A DNA stretch of 64,000 bases from Polyangia bacterium (GTDB lineage Bacteria; Myxococcota_A; Polyangia; Nannocystales; Nannocystaceae). Where the stretch lies: positions 682,001-746,000 of the forward strand of contig JAUIFF010000002.1 of assembly GCA_030429545.1 (NCBI GenBank), written 5' to 3'. Shown piece by piece: positions 8,791 through 17,902 of this stretch. Each line of letters starts with the position of its first letter. Within the stretch, counting starts at the first letter, position 1. The position numbers and the translations under genes were made by a program. The notes beneath the pieces are model-generated. The model did not search any database. It was not told the DNA's origin and saw only the letters and a list, made by a program, of their open reading frames with translations.

Positions 8791-9392
8791 CGGCATGGGC
8801 CATACCGGCCTGTCGTTGAGCGGACGCCAAACCCGGGGCCGTGTACACCGGCGTTGGCCGGTCATACCGACCGTTTAGCGGACGCCAAACCGGGGGGCCG
8901 TGTACCGAGGTTGCCGGGCATGGTCATGCCGACCTGTCGTTTAGCGGACGCCAAACCGCGGGCCGTGTACCGAGGTTGCCGGGCATGGTCATACCGACCT
9001 GCCGTTGAGCAAACGCCAAACCAGGGGCCGTGTACATCGAGATTTGATACACCGGCGTTGACCGGTCATACCGACCTGCCGTTGAGCAAACGCCAAACCA
9101 GGGGCCGTGTACACCGAGATTTGACGGCATGGGTCATGCAGGCCTGCCGTTTAGCGGACGCCAAAACAGGGGCCGTGTACACCGAGATTTGACAGTATGG
9201 GTCATACCGACCTGCCGTTGAGCAAACGCCAAACCAGCCGTGTACACCGAGATTTGATACACCGGCGTTGACCGGTCATACCGGCCTGCCGTTGAGCAAA
9301 CGCCAAACCAGGGGCCGTGTACACCGAGATTTGACGGCATGGGTCATGCAGACCTGCCGGCTTGCGGTTAGCGGACGCCAAACCAGGCCCCG
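8773..9392. repeat. nine-unit tandem array between convergent genes, built from both gene ends
   Basis: Nine imperfect units run head to tail from 8773, 8841, 8900, 8965, 9030, 9107, 9175, 9240 and 9317, each 59-77 bases. Most units begin GTGTACACCGAGATTTGA, which is the end of the left gene (VYTEI and stop), and close with GCGGACGCCAAACCAGGGGCC or a GCAAACGCC variant, which is the reverse complement of the end of the right gene (GAWFGVR and stop). A unit is therefore a copy of the whole convergent intergenic segment including both stop codons. Units 2 to 4 are the most diverged; units 5 and 8 share an insert (ATACACCGGCGTTGACC). There is no spacer of unrelated sequence, so this is not a CRISPR array. 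Confidence 0.93.
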
Positions 9393-10909
9393 GTGCCTGG
9401 TGCACTCAAGATGGCGCAGCGGTCAGGTTCGGGGCAGCCTGGGTCCTGCGACTCCCAGCACAGGTTGTTGCCGTCGGGACAGCCTAGGTTGCTTCCCTGG
9501 GTCCCACACCAGCCAAAGCTGAGGTCGGCGGCATGGAACATCCCGAGCCCGCGAAAGGTGTTGCAACCGTGTGTGCATACACTGACTACCGAATTGTCCT
9601 CGGCCCCATAGCTGTCGCGGTAGCCCCAGCCAAACGGCTCATCGATATCGGCAAACACCAGCGGGTCGTTACGGTAATTGACCATCCACTGCGCCCCCTG
9701 TGAATCCCCCTGGTAGGTGACCTCGCGGTAGGCGAAGATCTTTTCGTTGTAGGTTCCGGGCAGGCCACTGAGGGTCGCGCCGTGGACAAACCCGTTGGGG
9801 TCACCGACAACACCGGCATCGCTGAACAGGGCGTGGTCCCAGTGACTGTTGTCGCGCAGCAGGGCGACAACTGTCCATCCGCCGCCGTCGGTCTCCATCT
9901 CGCAGGCGACTTTGACCGCGTTGTCGATGTCGAATGGGGGCTCGGGGTCGACGAGGTAGACACCCGAGGGCGCCTCGGGCACGGCATTGTGCAGTTGCTT
10001 ACAACTCGATATGTATGTACATGCAGCGCAACCATCTGTCAGGTCGTCGTTGCCGTCGTCACACTCTTCGATGCCCTCACGCAGGATACCATCGCCACAG
10101 GTGGCAGCGACACAGGTGGTGAGGCAATCGTCCGTGTCCACATCGTTGCCGTCGTCGCATTGCTCGACCCCAGCGTGGATAAATCCGTCACCGCAAACTG
10201 CCGTGGCACACGATGCGCATGCATCGGTGTCGTCGAGGTTGCCGTCGTCGCATTGCTCGACACCCTCGTAGATCACCCCGTCACCACAGGCCGCTGGTTC
10301 GCAGGAGTTGCGGCAGGCATCGGTATCGATGTCATTGCCGTCGTCACAGGCTTCGACACCTGCATAGACATAGCCGTCGCCACAGGTTGCTACGCTGCAG
10401 TCTGCGAGGCACCCGTCGTCACTGCTGGTGTTGCCATCGTCGCAGGCCTCTAGCCCTTCGACGACACCGTTTCCGCAGATAGTGTTGTGTTTACAAGTAT
10501 TTGAGCACAGGTCGTCATCGATATTGTTGCCGTCGTCGCACTCCTCAAAAAGCGGACGGACATAGCCATCGCCGCAACTGGCGAGCTCGCAGGTGTCAAG
10601 GCAAGTGTCGGTGTTGTCGTCGTTGCCGTCGTCACAGGCCTCACCACCTTCGTGCAGTCCGTTGCCGCAGACTGGCTGCGGTCCCGTGCTCGGCTCCTCG
10701 GTGTCGTCCGTCGGGTCCGTTGGGTTTGTCGGGTCGAACGTTGGGGCGATGGTCGGGTCGCCAGTGGTCGGCCCCTGAGTGGTCGCCTCAGTCGGGTCGT
10801 CGGTGTCGACCTCGGCACTCGTGGTTTCCGTATCCGTGGCGGTTTGGGTTGCCTCCCCGCCACAGGCCCCCGCAAAAACAAGGCCCAAAAAATATGTTCT
10901 TTTCGTCAT
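9368..10909 (-). CDS. lipoprotein with seven Cys-rich CGDG repeats and fibrinogen-like domain
   Basis: The 513-residue product begins MTKRTYFLGLVFAGAC, a lipoprotein signal, then a Thr/Asp/Pro linker. Seven ~35-residue repeats follow (about residues 75-310), each with C-G-(D/N)-G ... CDDGN ... C ... C, the myxobacterial Cys-rich repeat (DUF4215-like). The C-terminal ~200 residues are a fibrinogen-like domain (CEMETDGGGWTVVALL is diagnostic), which usually binds glycans or proteins. It should be an outer-membrane adhesin or recognition lipoprotein. Earlier in-frame starts add over 100 residues without homology and are rejected. The 3' end lies inside the last unit of the tandem array. It faces a divergent FAD oxidoreductase gene. 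Confidence 0.9.
   Translation of the reverse strand: MTKRTYFLGLVFAGACGGEATQTATDTETTSAEVDTDDPTEATTQGPTTGDPTIAPTFDPTNPTDPTDDTEEPSTGPQPVCGNGLHEGGEACDDGNDDNTDTCLDTCELASCGDGYVRPLFEECDDGNNIDDDLCSNTCKHNTICGNGVVEGLEACDDGNTSSDDGCLADCSVATCGDGYVYAGVEACDDGNDIDTDACRNSCEPAACGDGVIYEGVEQCDDGNLDDTDACASCATAVCGDGFIHAGVEQCDDGNDVDTDDCLTTCVAATCGDGILREGIEECDDGNDDLTDGCAACTYISSCKQLHNAVPEAPSGVYLVDPEPPFDIDNAVKVACEMETDGGGWTVVALLRDNSHWDHALFSDAGVVGDPNGFVHGATLSGLPGTYNEKIFAYREVTYQGDSQGAQWMVNYRNDPLVFADIDEPFGWGYRDSYGAEDNSVVSVCTHGCNTFRGLGMFHAADLSFGWCGTQGSNLGCPDGNNLCWESQDPGCPEPDRCAILSAPGTGAWFGVR
10012..10025. repeat. dispersed dyad TGYANNTRCA, two overlapping copies shown here
   Basis: This entry stands for a motif spread over the window. 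TGTATGTACA (10012) and TGTACATGCA (10016) overlap here. Exact copies checked by hand start at 4938, 6070, 8526, 10012, 10016, 11453, 13580, 16650, 16856, 19560, 20054, 21322, 21916, 22317, 25276, 25443, 26782, 27464, 27950, 28853, 31141, 32365, 33604, 34489, 35048, 38483, 38826, 42465, 42945, 43716, 46571, 47315, 50124, 50352, 55005, 55077, 55956, 57827, 59143, 59890 and 61809. Most lie inside genes on either strand. The central two bases vary freely, with TG/CA and TC/GA most common. Function unknown; it behaves like a highly iterated palindrome. Confidence 0.85.
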
Positions 10910-11214
10910 GTTCTTTAATTCATGTCGTGGGGTGTCCTCAGAGCATGGCACAAACTTGCGTTGACCGGATTGTGGCGTCCTACCGCACCCTGAACTTTTG
11001 ACGATGTCTCCCTTGGGAGATTGCTGATCACCCGCGACTTTCATCACGGCCGAGGAGCCGTTTGGCGATTGCTGAGCGACGGATGGCAACTGCGCTCGTT
11101 GGTGGTCACAACCGCGAAATTTTGCGTCGGAAGGGATGCCTGGGTAGGCGCGCATATGCTGCGCAACCGCTTTTCCTGACAATAGATTACGGATGAAATA
11201 GGAGCCGTTCGCCC
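10910..11214. other. divergent intergenic region
   Basis: About 300 bases between the fibrinogen-domain lipoprotein gene (leftward) and the FAD oxidoreductase gene (rightward). It must hold both promoters, but I cannot single out convincing -35/-10 pairs. GGAG at 11201-11204 is the likely ribosome site for the rightward gene. No RNA gene or repeat is seen. Confidence 0.4.
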
Positions 11215-12591
11215 ATGAAACCCTCAGCTCTCCCAGCATCCGACGACCATGCGATTGTCATTGGCGGGGGGATTGCGGGCCTGCTCAGTGCACACGTGCT
11301 CGCTCGCCACTTTCGCCGCGTCACCCTGTTTGACCGCGATCGCTACCCCGAGCGACCTGGCACCCGCGCCGGCATCCCCCAGTCTCATCACGTCCATGTC
11401 TTGCTCACCCGCGGGTACAGAATCCTGAAGGAACTACTTCCGGATTTTGATGTGCATCTACAACAAATGGGTGCGCCCCTGATGGACTGGACCAACGATG
11501 TCGACTGGCATGTCGCCGGGGGGTGGACGCCACATCACCCGTCGCACCTGCGGGCACGGATCGCCAGCCGCAGCGCGCTGGAGTGGGCCATTCGGCAGCA
11601 AGTCGTGGCGATGGGCCGTGTGCGCCTGTGCGATGGCGTGGTCGTCAAACGCCTGGTGCCCGACGCGACCGGGGCGCGTGTGCTCGGGGTCGAGGTCGAG
11701 CCCAAAGCAGGCGCAGGAGATGTCCGGCCTGGGTTACACCGGGCCGATTTGGTGGTCGATGCCAGCGGGCGTGGCTCGAAGGGGCCCGGGTGGCTCGAAG
11801 CACTGGGTTACGGGCCGCCACACGAAACGGTCGTCAATGCCCACTTGGGTTACGCAAGCCGCCTGTACCAACGGCCAGACAACTGGGAGGCCACCTGGCA
11901 AACCCTCTACATCATGAACCAGCCACCGCACAACCCTCGCAGTGGTGTACTTGCAACGATCGAGGGCGGCAAGTGGCTGGTCACGCTGGTGGGCTACAAC
12001 AACCACTACCCGCCGACCGACGAGGAGGGGTTTATGGCCTATGCCAAGAACCTCGCCGAGCCCACGCTTTATCAGGCGATTTCCCAGGCTACCCCGATCT
12101 CGCGCATTCACGGGTATCGCCGCACCGAAAATCGCCAGCGCCACTACGAACGGATGCGCCGGTGGCCCGGCGGGTTTTTGTGCATTGGCGACGCCGTATG
12201 CATGCTCAATCCGGTGTATGGCCAGGGGATGACCGTGAGTGCGATGGCGGCCCAAACCCTCGGTCGGTACCTGCAGCGGCAAAACGGCCGCCACCTCGAT
12301 GGCAAGCTATGTCTGCGGTTTCAAAAGCAGCTCGCCCGCAGCAACTCCCCAGCTTTTTTAGCGGCGACCAGTGACGATTTTCGCTGGCCAAAGACCCAGG
12401 GGGACCCCCCGCGCGGGCTGGCGTTGATGCACAACTATATCGACATGGTGTTCGAGGCTGCCCTGACGTCCAAGCTCGTGCACACGCGCCTGCTCGAGGT
12501 CATTCACCTGTTGCGCCCACCGACCAGCCTGCTGCGCCCCGATGTCGTCGGCAAGATTTTACGCAACCGGTTTTCGCGGGCCCAGGCCTAA
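11215..12591 (+). CDS. FAD-dependent oxidoreductase/monooxygenase
   Basis: The 458-residue protein has an N-terminal dinucleotide-binding loop (IVIGGGIAGLLSAHVLA, residues ~14-30, ending in the acidic residue of LFDRDRYPERP) and the second FAD motif GFLCIGDAVCMLNPVYGQGM near residue 320. Both are typical of the p-hydroxybenzoate hydroxylase-like superfamily, which includes polyether epoxidases and geranylgeranyl reductases. The motif pair and the PRAGIPQSHHVHVLL-like segment (GTRAGIPQSHHVHVLL here) suit a cofactor-bound oxygenase acting on lipids or polyketides. It has no signal peptide and is likely cytoplasmic. The start is ATG 11215 with GGAG ten bases upstream. Neighbours give no pathway; the exact substrate is unknown. 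Confidence 0.88.
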   Translation: MKPSALPASDDHAIVIGGGIAGLLSAHVLARHFRRVTLFDRDRYPERPGTRAGIPQSHHVHVLLTRGYRILKELLPDFDVHLQQMGAPLMDWTNDVDWHVAGGWTPHHPSHLRARIASRSALEWAIRQQVVAMGRVRLCDGVVVKRLVPDATGARVLGVEVEPKAGAGDVRPGLHRADLVVDASGRGSKGPGWLEALGYGPPHETVVNAHLGYASRLYQRPDNWEATWQTLYIMNQPPHNPRSGVLATIEGGKWLVTLVGYNNHYPPTDEEGFMAYAKNLAEPTLYQAISQATPISRIHGYRRTENRQRHYERMRRWPGGFLCIGDAVCMLNPVYGQGMTVSAMAAQTLGRYLQRQNGRHLDGKLCLRFQKQLARSNSPAFLAATSDDFRWPKTQGDPPRGLALMHNYIDMVFEAALTSKLVHTRLLEVIHLLRPPTSLLRPDVVGKILRNRFSRAQA

Positions 12592-12631
12592 GGCAAACCG
12601 TGGCCCGACAATATCGGTGTATATACCTGTT

Positions 12632-12811
12632 TTACAGACGATAGTTGGGTAGGTAAAACTCGACCTGAAACTTGGGTTCGACCACACCGCGTGCAGGGGA
12701 CTGGGTGGTGCGCGACGGCGCTGGCAATGGCAAGGGAACCTCCCGCCGCAGGCACGGCCGGTGGGGACGTTTGGGGGCTTGCGGGACTTTTGGATAGCTG
12801 CGCTTGGCCAT
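12632..12811 (-). CDS. small basic Pro/Arg-rich protein, tentative
   Basis: A 59-residue frame starting MAKRSYPKVPQAPKRPHRPC and ending in EFYLPNYRL. It is strongly basic and proline-rich with a hydrophobic tail, in an otherwise empty 450-base gap between an FAD oxidoreductase gene and a permease gene. Its composition and its clean stop 40 bases from the convergent neighbour are what support it. The ribosome site is weak (only GAG upstream). No family is recognised, and it may be a chance frame. Confidence 0.35.
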   Translation of the reverse strand: MAKRSYPKVPQAPKRPHRPCLRREVPLPLPAPSRTTQSPARGVVEPKFQVEFYLPNYRL

Positions 12812-13043
12812 GTTGATCTCGACGCACCAAGTTCGTGGTCTGTTCTGATTTCGGGGTACAATCTTTCCGGCCGAATATGCAAACGAGCCGCACAAACGCG
12901 CTGATGGGCGAAGTGCCGATAAACGGGCGTATGCCTGCATGGTGCCGTCGACCACAGGTGCCGAGCTCAACGTGCAGGGTTGGTCATGTAGCCCCTGGGT
13001 GGCGGGTTGCCCCGATTGTTGATGCGGCCGAGGGAGGTCGGTG

Positions 13044-14294
13044 GTGAACAGCTCCGTCGGTGTTCGCGGGCTGTTTTTGCTTGGCTCGCTGTACCTCGCC
13101 CAGGGTCTGCCCTACGGGTTTTTCACCCAGGCCCTGCCGGCGATGATGCGCACCCGCGGTATCTCGCTCGAGGACATCGGGCTCACCTCACTGCTGGCGC
13201 TGCCATGGGCCCTCAAGTTTTTGTGGGCACCGCTTGTCGATCGCTACGGCAGCCGGCGATTCGGTCGACGACGAAGTTGGATCATTCCGCTGCAACTGCT
13301 GAGCGTGGCGACGTTGTTGGTGCTTGCCGGTATCGACCCAGACGGCGGGCTCACGTGGATCCTGGCCGCGGTGGCGGTCATCAATCTGCTGGCAGCAACC
13401 CAGGATATCGCCACCGACGGACTTGCAGTCTCGATCCTACCCCCGTCGGCGCGCGGGCTCGGCAACGGCATACAGGTCGCGGGCTATCGCCTGGGGATGA
13501 TCATGGGCGGAGGTGTGTTGCTGATCATCCTCGACACGCTCGGCTGGGCCGACGTGTTTGTCCTGATGGCTGTAACACTTGCAACTGCAAGTATGCCGAT
13601 TCTGCTCTACCGAGAACCCCCGCCGCTCGTCGCCCAAAAGCCCAGTGAGCAGCCCGCCCAGCCGGGTTTGTGGCAGGTGTTTACCGGGTTGCTGCGGCGG
13701 CCCGGGATGTGGCTGTGGCTGGTTGCCCTCGGGGCCTACAAGTCGGGTGAGCATTTCGCCGGCGGGATGCTGCGGCCGATGCTGATCGACCTCGGTTTGT
13801 CGATGGGAGACATCGGCTGGCTCACCGGGACCGCGGGATTCATCGCCGGCCTCCTAGGAGCCCTCGCCGGCGGCCTGTTGGTCAACGTGCTCGGCCGGAT
13901 CCGTGCCGTAGTTGTATTTGGTGTCATGCAGGCTGTGGCGGTCACACTCTATGCATTGACAAGTACCGGACCGGTCTCACTGCCCGAGCTCTATACAGTT
14001 TGCATTGTTGAGCACTTTGTCAGCGGGATGGCCACGGTTGCGTTATTTACCATGATGATGGACCGCTGCGACCCAAACACCGGCGGTACCGACTATACGA
14101 TTCAAGCCAGTGTGGTGGTGCTGGCTTCCGGGGCAGCGAGTGCCGTGTCTGGGTACAGTGCTGGGGCGGTTGGCTATACCTGGCACTTTCTGATCGCGGG
14201 GGCGCTATGTGTGCTCACGCTACTTCCGTTTTTGGTGTATGTGTGGCGCGGCGTTCCGCCGCTAGGTGGCGAGCGGCCGACAGCTGCACAGTAA
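13044..14294 (+). CDS. major facilitator permease, AmpG-like
   Basis: The 416-residue protein has about twelve hydrophobic segments, including LAQGLPYGFFTQALP in the first helix and LKFLWAPLVDRYG in the second, both hallmark motifs of AmpG-type permeases and the related acetyl-CoA transporter family. A cytoplasmic loop at about residue 195-215 (PPPLVAQKPSEQPAQPG) splits the two six-helix halves. AmpG proteins import muropeptides (GlcNAc-anhydroMurNAc peptides) during wall recycling; that is the closest assignment, though the cargo is unproven. AGGGAGG at 13031-13037 suits GTG 13044 (six bases) better than GTG 13041. There are no wall-recycling genes beside it in this window. Confidence 0.85.
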   Translation: MNSSVGVRGLFLLGSLYLAQGLPYGFFTQALPAMMRTRGISLEDIGLTSLLALPWALKFLWAPLVDRYGSRRFGRRRSWIIPLQLLSVATLLVLAGIDPDGGLTWILAAVAVINLLAATQDIATDGLAVSILPPSARGLGNGIQVAGYRLGMIMGGGVLLIILDTLGWADVFVLMAVTLATASMPILLYREPPPLVAQKPSEQPAQPGLWQVFTGLLRRPGMWLWLVALGAYKSGEHFAGGMLRPMLIDLGLSMGDIGWLTGTAGFIAGLLGALAGGLLVNVLGRIRAVVVFGVMQAVAVTLYALTSTGPVSLPELYTVCIVEHFVSGMATVALFTMMMDRCDPNTGGTDYTIQASVVVLASGAASAVSGYSAGAVGYTWHFLIAGALCVLTLLPFLVYVWRGVPPLGGERPTAAQ

Positions 14295-14528
14295 GGTGAT
14301 TGAACGCCCCTTTTTGTAAGTGGGCGAGCGAGCGAGATATCATCGAGGTGTATGGGCACGAATCGGGCTGCTCTCCCTCTCGCAAAATGCCCAGTATGGG
14401 CAGGCGATGTAGCTGAGTCTGTCCGATTGAACCGGTCGTAACTCAGGTTCGATCGGCATGTCACTAAGCGGGCCATTGCCCACGTAGACACATCTAGCGG
14501 CGAGCGAACGCCCAACTCTCAGTGCGAA

Positions 14529-14909
14529 TCATGCACCGTCGAGGGCCCCGCCTAGGGTGCGATTGAGCATCCATGTTTGTACGTTTGGATGGCGAAGTGC
14601 CCACAACATGTACAGGCCGGAGGCGATCTGGAGGGCGAGGAAAAACCCGAGCACTGCGCCGGTTACATCGGCTGTGAGCAGGTCGAGCGCCGCTGCCAAC
14701 ACTAGGCAACCCAGGCCCACAGACACGACGGCACCGAGTTGCAAGATGGTGCGCACGCCCTCGCTGCCGCGTAAAAATCCGATAAGTAGCAAGACTTGGA
14801 CGACCAGTCGTGCGTACGATGGGTCGGACGCCGGGAGTGCAAACTCGGCGAGGTTGAGGGCGATGTTGAGGGCGAGCAGGCCGACAAGTACTTTTGCCGG
14901 TGTGGGCAT
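14529..14909 (-). CDS. small four-helix membrane protein
   Basis: The 126-residue protein has about four hydrophobic stretches: VLVGLLALNIALNLAEFAL, LVVQVLLLIGFLRG, LGAVVSVGLGCLVLAAAL and AVLGFFLALQIASGLYML. It ends in a short polar tail. It is likely an inner-membrane protein. ATG 14909 is chosen because longer frames upstream overlap the methyltransferase gene. It lies 26 bases after the O-methyltransferase stop on the same strand, so the two may be cotranscribed. The family is not recognised. Confidence 0.75.
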   Translation of the reverse strand: MPTPAKVLVGLLALNIALNLAEFALPASDPSYARLVVQVLLLIGFLRGSEGVRTILQLGAVVSVGLGCLVLAAALDLLTADVTGAVLGFFLALQIASGLYMLWALRHPNVQTWMLNRTLGGALDGA

Positions 14910-14935
14910 GCTGCCATCATAGCAGCCGGGGGGGG

Positions 14936-15601
14936 TTAGTCGGCGACTTTGCGGGCTAGGTTGACGCCGTCGCGAATCGACAGCAGCACCTGTTCGACCC
15001 GCGGGTCTTCGAGCACGTGGCGGTTGTAGTTGACGATCCCGTGGTCGCTGGCGGATTGCGGGTTGAGCACGCGTCCACTCCACAGGGTGTTATCGGCCAG
15101 CACAATCCCACCGATCGGCATCATGGGCAGCACGGCCTCGTAGTAGTTGACGTAGTTTGCCTTGTCGGCGTCTAAAAACACCAGGTCAAACGTTGCCCCC
15201 TCGGCGGCAAGGGCTTTGAGCGTCTGTAAAGCTGGTCCAAGACGCAGGTCGATTTTGTGGTCGTGGCCACTTTCGGCAAAGTAACGCTTGGCCACGGCTG
15301 TTGCCACCGGGTCGATGTCACAGGTAACGAGGCGACCGTCTTCGGGCAGGGCCATTGCCATCGACAGCCCCGAGTAGCCGCTGTAGGTCCCGATTTCGAG
15401 GACAGACTTGGCGCCGGTCAGTTGTACCATCAAGCGAAGAAATGCCCCCTCGACCGGTCCAACTTGCATCTGCGGGCAGTTGAGGTCGCGCTGGGTTTCT
15501 TCGCGAAGGCGTTCAAACAGGTCGCTGGCAGGCAGGGTGTGGGCTTCGACGTAGGTCGCAACTTCGGGGGGCAACAGCGTGAGCTCGTGGTGTTGGGTCA
15601 T
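14936..15601 (-). CDS. O-methyltransferase, caffeoyl-CoA OMT (COG4122) family
   Basis: The 221-residue protein is the usual length for the metal-dependent catechol/caffeoyl-CoA O-methyltransferase family. The SAM loop is VLEIGTYSGYSGLSMAMALP at about residues 67-86; metal and substrate residues are in FLDADKANYVNYYEAVLP (~145-162) and ADNTLWSGRV (~172-181). It would methylate a catechol-like hydroxyl in the cytoplasm. It follows the aminotransferase gene by 26 bases on the same strand and is followed by a small membrane protein, so a three-gene unit is possible. The substrate is not evident. Confidence 0.93.
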   Translation of the reverse strand: MTQHHELTLLPPEVATYVEAHTLPASDLFERLREETQRDLNCPQMQVGPVEGAFLRLMVQLTGAKSVLEIGTYSGYSGLSMAMALPEDGRLVTCDIDPVATAVAKRYFAESGHDHKIDLRLGPALQTLKALAAEGATFDLVFLDADKANYVNYYEAVLPMMPIGGIVLADNTLWSGRVLNPQSASDHGIVNYNRHVLEDPRVEQVLLSIRDGVNLARKVAD

Positions 15602-15627
15602 GGCGCGGCCAAGCTACCACGTCGTTG

Positions 15628-16851
15628 TCACGATCGAACGGTGGCCTCACGACAGGCTTGCGCCACGGTTTCGAGTAGCCGGGTTATCCCCGGGCGAAAC
15701 ACATCCGGGGTTGTCAGCAGCGAGACCGCCAGCGTCGGCCCGAGCCCGGGCGGCAGGTCAAATAGGTAGCCCGGTTGCGTGCGCACCCCCTGGGCCAAAA
15801 GCTCGTGGGCCCACTGTTGGTCGTCGAGCCCGAGCCTGGGTAGCTGCAACAGTTGCGTCCACCCGTGGGTGGTATGCAGCGGCGTCACCGGGGATTGCTT
15901 GTCGATACATATTGTTTTGACAAATGTTTGGTTGGCACCGATCCGCCGCCGAATTGCGGTACGCGTGGGAGCAGCCTGGGAGAGCAACGACGGCAGGGCG
16001 TGCTGCACCGGACCGGCGAGGTTGAGGTAGGTATCGGCGATAATTTCGAGCCGAGCCATCGCCGTGTCGACCAGGTCTCGCGGGCCAGCTGCCAGCATCC
16101 AGCTGAGCTTGAGCTGGGGCAGGGCGGCGTATTTTGAAAGTCCCCCGAGCCCAAACGTGAGGCACCCACGAGGCGAATCAAGCGGCCGCGCCGGGGGTGG
16201 ATGGGGCGTCGGCAGGTCGTAGCCGGCGAACACTTGGTCGATGACCAGGGCGATCTCATTGCTGATGCATATTTCTTCGATCGCAGCGAGTTCCGCAGGT
16301 GTGAGGCAATGCCCGGTCGGGTTACTCGGCGAGATCACAACGAGCATGCTGGGGTTGTGCGCACGCGCAATGGCATCGCGCAGGCCGCCTAGGTCGAGGT
16401 ACCAACTGCCGTCGTAGGCCAGCGGATAGTCGACCCGCGCGACATCGTGGAGCTCGCACAGGTGGTGCAGCAGCGGGTAGCCCGGGGTCGGTGTGAGGAC
16501 CGAACTTCCAGGGTCGCACAAAAGCGAGAGTAAAAACCCGTAGGCTTCGCTGGTACTCGCCGTCAGGCAGCAATGCTCGGGCGGGATGTCGAGGCCAAAG
16601 TGGTCGACGAGGGCGCGCCGTGCCAAGGGCAGTCCGAGGGGCTCAGGCTTGTAGGTACAAGAAGTTTCGAGCGCGAGTAAACCGGGCGAGGGGGCAAACC
16701 CGACGGCGGTGGGATTGCTCGGCGTGAGGTCGAAGGTCAGGTCGCCACTTTCACAGACGGTGCGCCAGTGTTGCGCCAGCGCGTTGGCGGTGGTCGGCCA
16801 GTTGGTGCGTTTGGCGAACACGGTCAAAGTTCTTAGCACAGGAGCCAGCAC
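15628..16851 (-). CDS. class I/II PLP-dependent aminotransferase
   Basis: The 407-residue enzyme belongs to fold type [13 protein letters not shown] near residue 175 is the Asn-Pro-Thr-Gly substrate/PLP motif, [12 protein letters not shown] near 205 supplies the Asp-x-x-(Tyr) contacts, and [19 protein letters not shown] carries the Schiff-base lysine K240. The C-terminus has the usual small domain ([16 protein letters not shown]). It transfers an amino group between an amino acid and a 2-oxo acid; specificity cannot be read from sequence. GTG 16851 is taken as start, with GTG 16839 possible. No ribosome site is clear. Confidence 0.9.
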   Translation of the reverse strand: MLAPVLRTLTVFAKRTNWPTTANALAQHWRTVCESGDLTFDLTPSNPTAVGFAPSPGLLALETSCTYKPEPLGLPLARRALVDHFGLDIPPEHCCLTASTSEAYGFLLSLLCDPGSSVLTPTPGYPLLHHLCELHDVARVDYPLAYDGSWYLDLGGLRDAIARAHNPSMLVVISPSNPTGHCLTPAELAAIEEICISNEIALVIDQVFAGYDLPTPHPPPARPLDSPRGCLTFGLGGLSKYAALPQLKLSWMLAAGPRDLVDTAMARLEIIADTYLNLAGPVQHALPSLLSQAAPTRTAIRRRIGANQTFVKTICIDKQSPVTPLHTTHGWTQLLQLPRLGLDDQQWAHELLAQGVRTQPGYLFDLPPGLGPTLAVSLLTTPDVFRPGITRLLETVAQACREATVRS

Positions 16852-16883
16852 TCAATGTAGCTACATGGTTTACTGTATGAACA

Positions 16884-16916
16884 TACAAAAACTCCCGACC
16901 CACAGGGCCGGGAGTT
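16884..16916 (-). terminator. Rho-independent terminator for etfBA
   Basis: On the minus strand AACTCCCGGCC and GGTCGGGAGTT form an eleven-pair stem with one G-U pair and a five-base loop, followed by TTTTTGTATG. It lies 21 bases past the etfA stop. Confidence 0.88.
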
Positions 16917-16936
16917 CGCTTCACTTGCGCAGTGAT

Positions 16937-17902
16937 TTAGGAAGCGCTCGACTGAATCAGCTCGATCAGGCGGGGGACGGCGTCCTCCCACTTGGCGACC
17001 AGACCGTAGTCGGCGACCTGGAAGATCGGGGCTTCTTCGTCTTTGTTGATGGCGACGATCGTCTTGGAGCCCTTCATCCCGGCCAAGTGCTGGATGGCAC
17101 CGGAGATGGCGACGGCGATGTAGAGCTCGGGGGCAACGATTTTGCCGGTTTGGCCAACCTGGAGGTCGGCGGGGACCATGCCAGCATCGGTCGCGGCACG
17201 GCTGGCCCCGAGGGCACCACCTAGGAGGTCGGTGAGCTGCTCGAGGATTTTGAAGTTGGCTCCCTCGCGCATGCCACGGCCGCCGGAGACGACGACACGG
17301 GCTTCGGACAGGGCCGGGCGGGCGCTCTCGGTTTTCTCGAGCGAGATCACCTTGGCGCCGCGGGTGTCGAACGCACCGTCGGGCAGGGCGTTGACGGCTG
17401 GCGATCCACCGGTGGCCGGGGCTTCAAACTCAGTGCCGCGGGCGGTGAAGCCAATCACGGCGCCGCTGAGCTTGACGTCGACCAACGCGCGACCGGAGCT
17501 GACCGGGCGGGTGAAGGTGTCGCCCGATTTGATGGCGACAACTTCGGAAGCGACCGGGGCATCGAGCACAGCGGCGGCCCGGGGAAGGGCGCTGCGCAGG
17601 GTCGACGAAGCGGTGCCACCAATGATGGTTGCGCCAATGCTGCGGGTGGCGTGGACGATGGCATCGGCCCAGGCCTCGGCCGTAAACGGCTCTAGGGCAG
17701 CGTTGGTCAGGGTGTGCACCGCAGCGGCGTTGTAGCCCGCGGAGGCAACTTCGGCGGCGGCCGAGGTGTCGGCACCGAGGACCAACAGGTGCAGCTCAGC
17801 ACCAGCTTTGGCGGCGATCTGCTGACCACAGGTGATGCCGGGGAGGCTCGACGAGCGCAGTTTGCCACCGGCGGTTTCGAGAATGACGAGTACCTTGCTC
17901 AT
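16937..17902 (-). CDS. etfA: electron transfer flavoprotein alpha subunit
   Basis: The 321-residue subunit holds FAD and, with EtfB, carries electrons from acyl-CoA and other dehydrogenases to ETF-ubiquinone oxidoreductase. The C-terminal FAD domain shows [48 protein letters not shown] and [21 protein letters not shown], the family signature. The N-terminal domain (1-180) is the adenine-nucleotide-fold partner of EtfB. Its ATG overlaps the etfB stop by four bases, a sign of coupled translation. A terminator follows. Confidence 0.97.
   Translation of the reverse strand: MSKVLVILETAGGKLRSSSLPGITCGQQIAAKAGAELHLLVLGADTSAAAEVASAGYNAAAVHTLTNAALEPFTAEAWADAIVHATRSIGATIIGGTASSTLRSALPRAAAVLDAPVASEVVAIKSGDTFTRPVSSGRALVDVKLSGAVIGFTARGTEFEAPATGGSPAVNALPDGAFDTRGAKVISLEKTESARPALSEARVVVSGGRGMREGANFKILEQLTDLLGGALGASRAATDAGMVPADLQVGQTGKIVAPELYIAVAISGAIQHLAGMKGSKTIVAINKDEEAPIFQVADYGLVAKWEDAVPRLIELIQSSAS

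Noticed and set aside
8773..9392. CRISPR array
   Set aside because: Units follow each other without unique spacers, vary in length (59-77 bases) and derive from gene ends; no cas genes are nearby.
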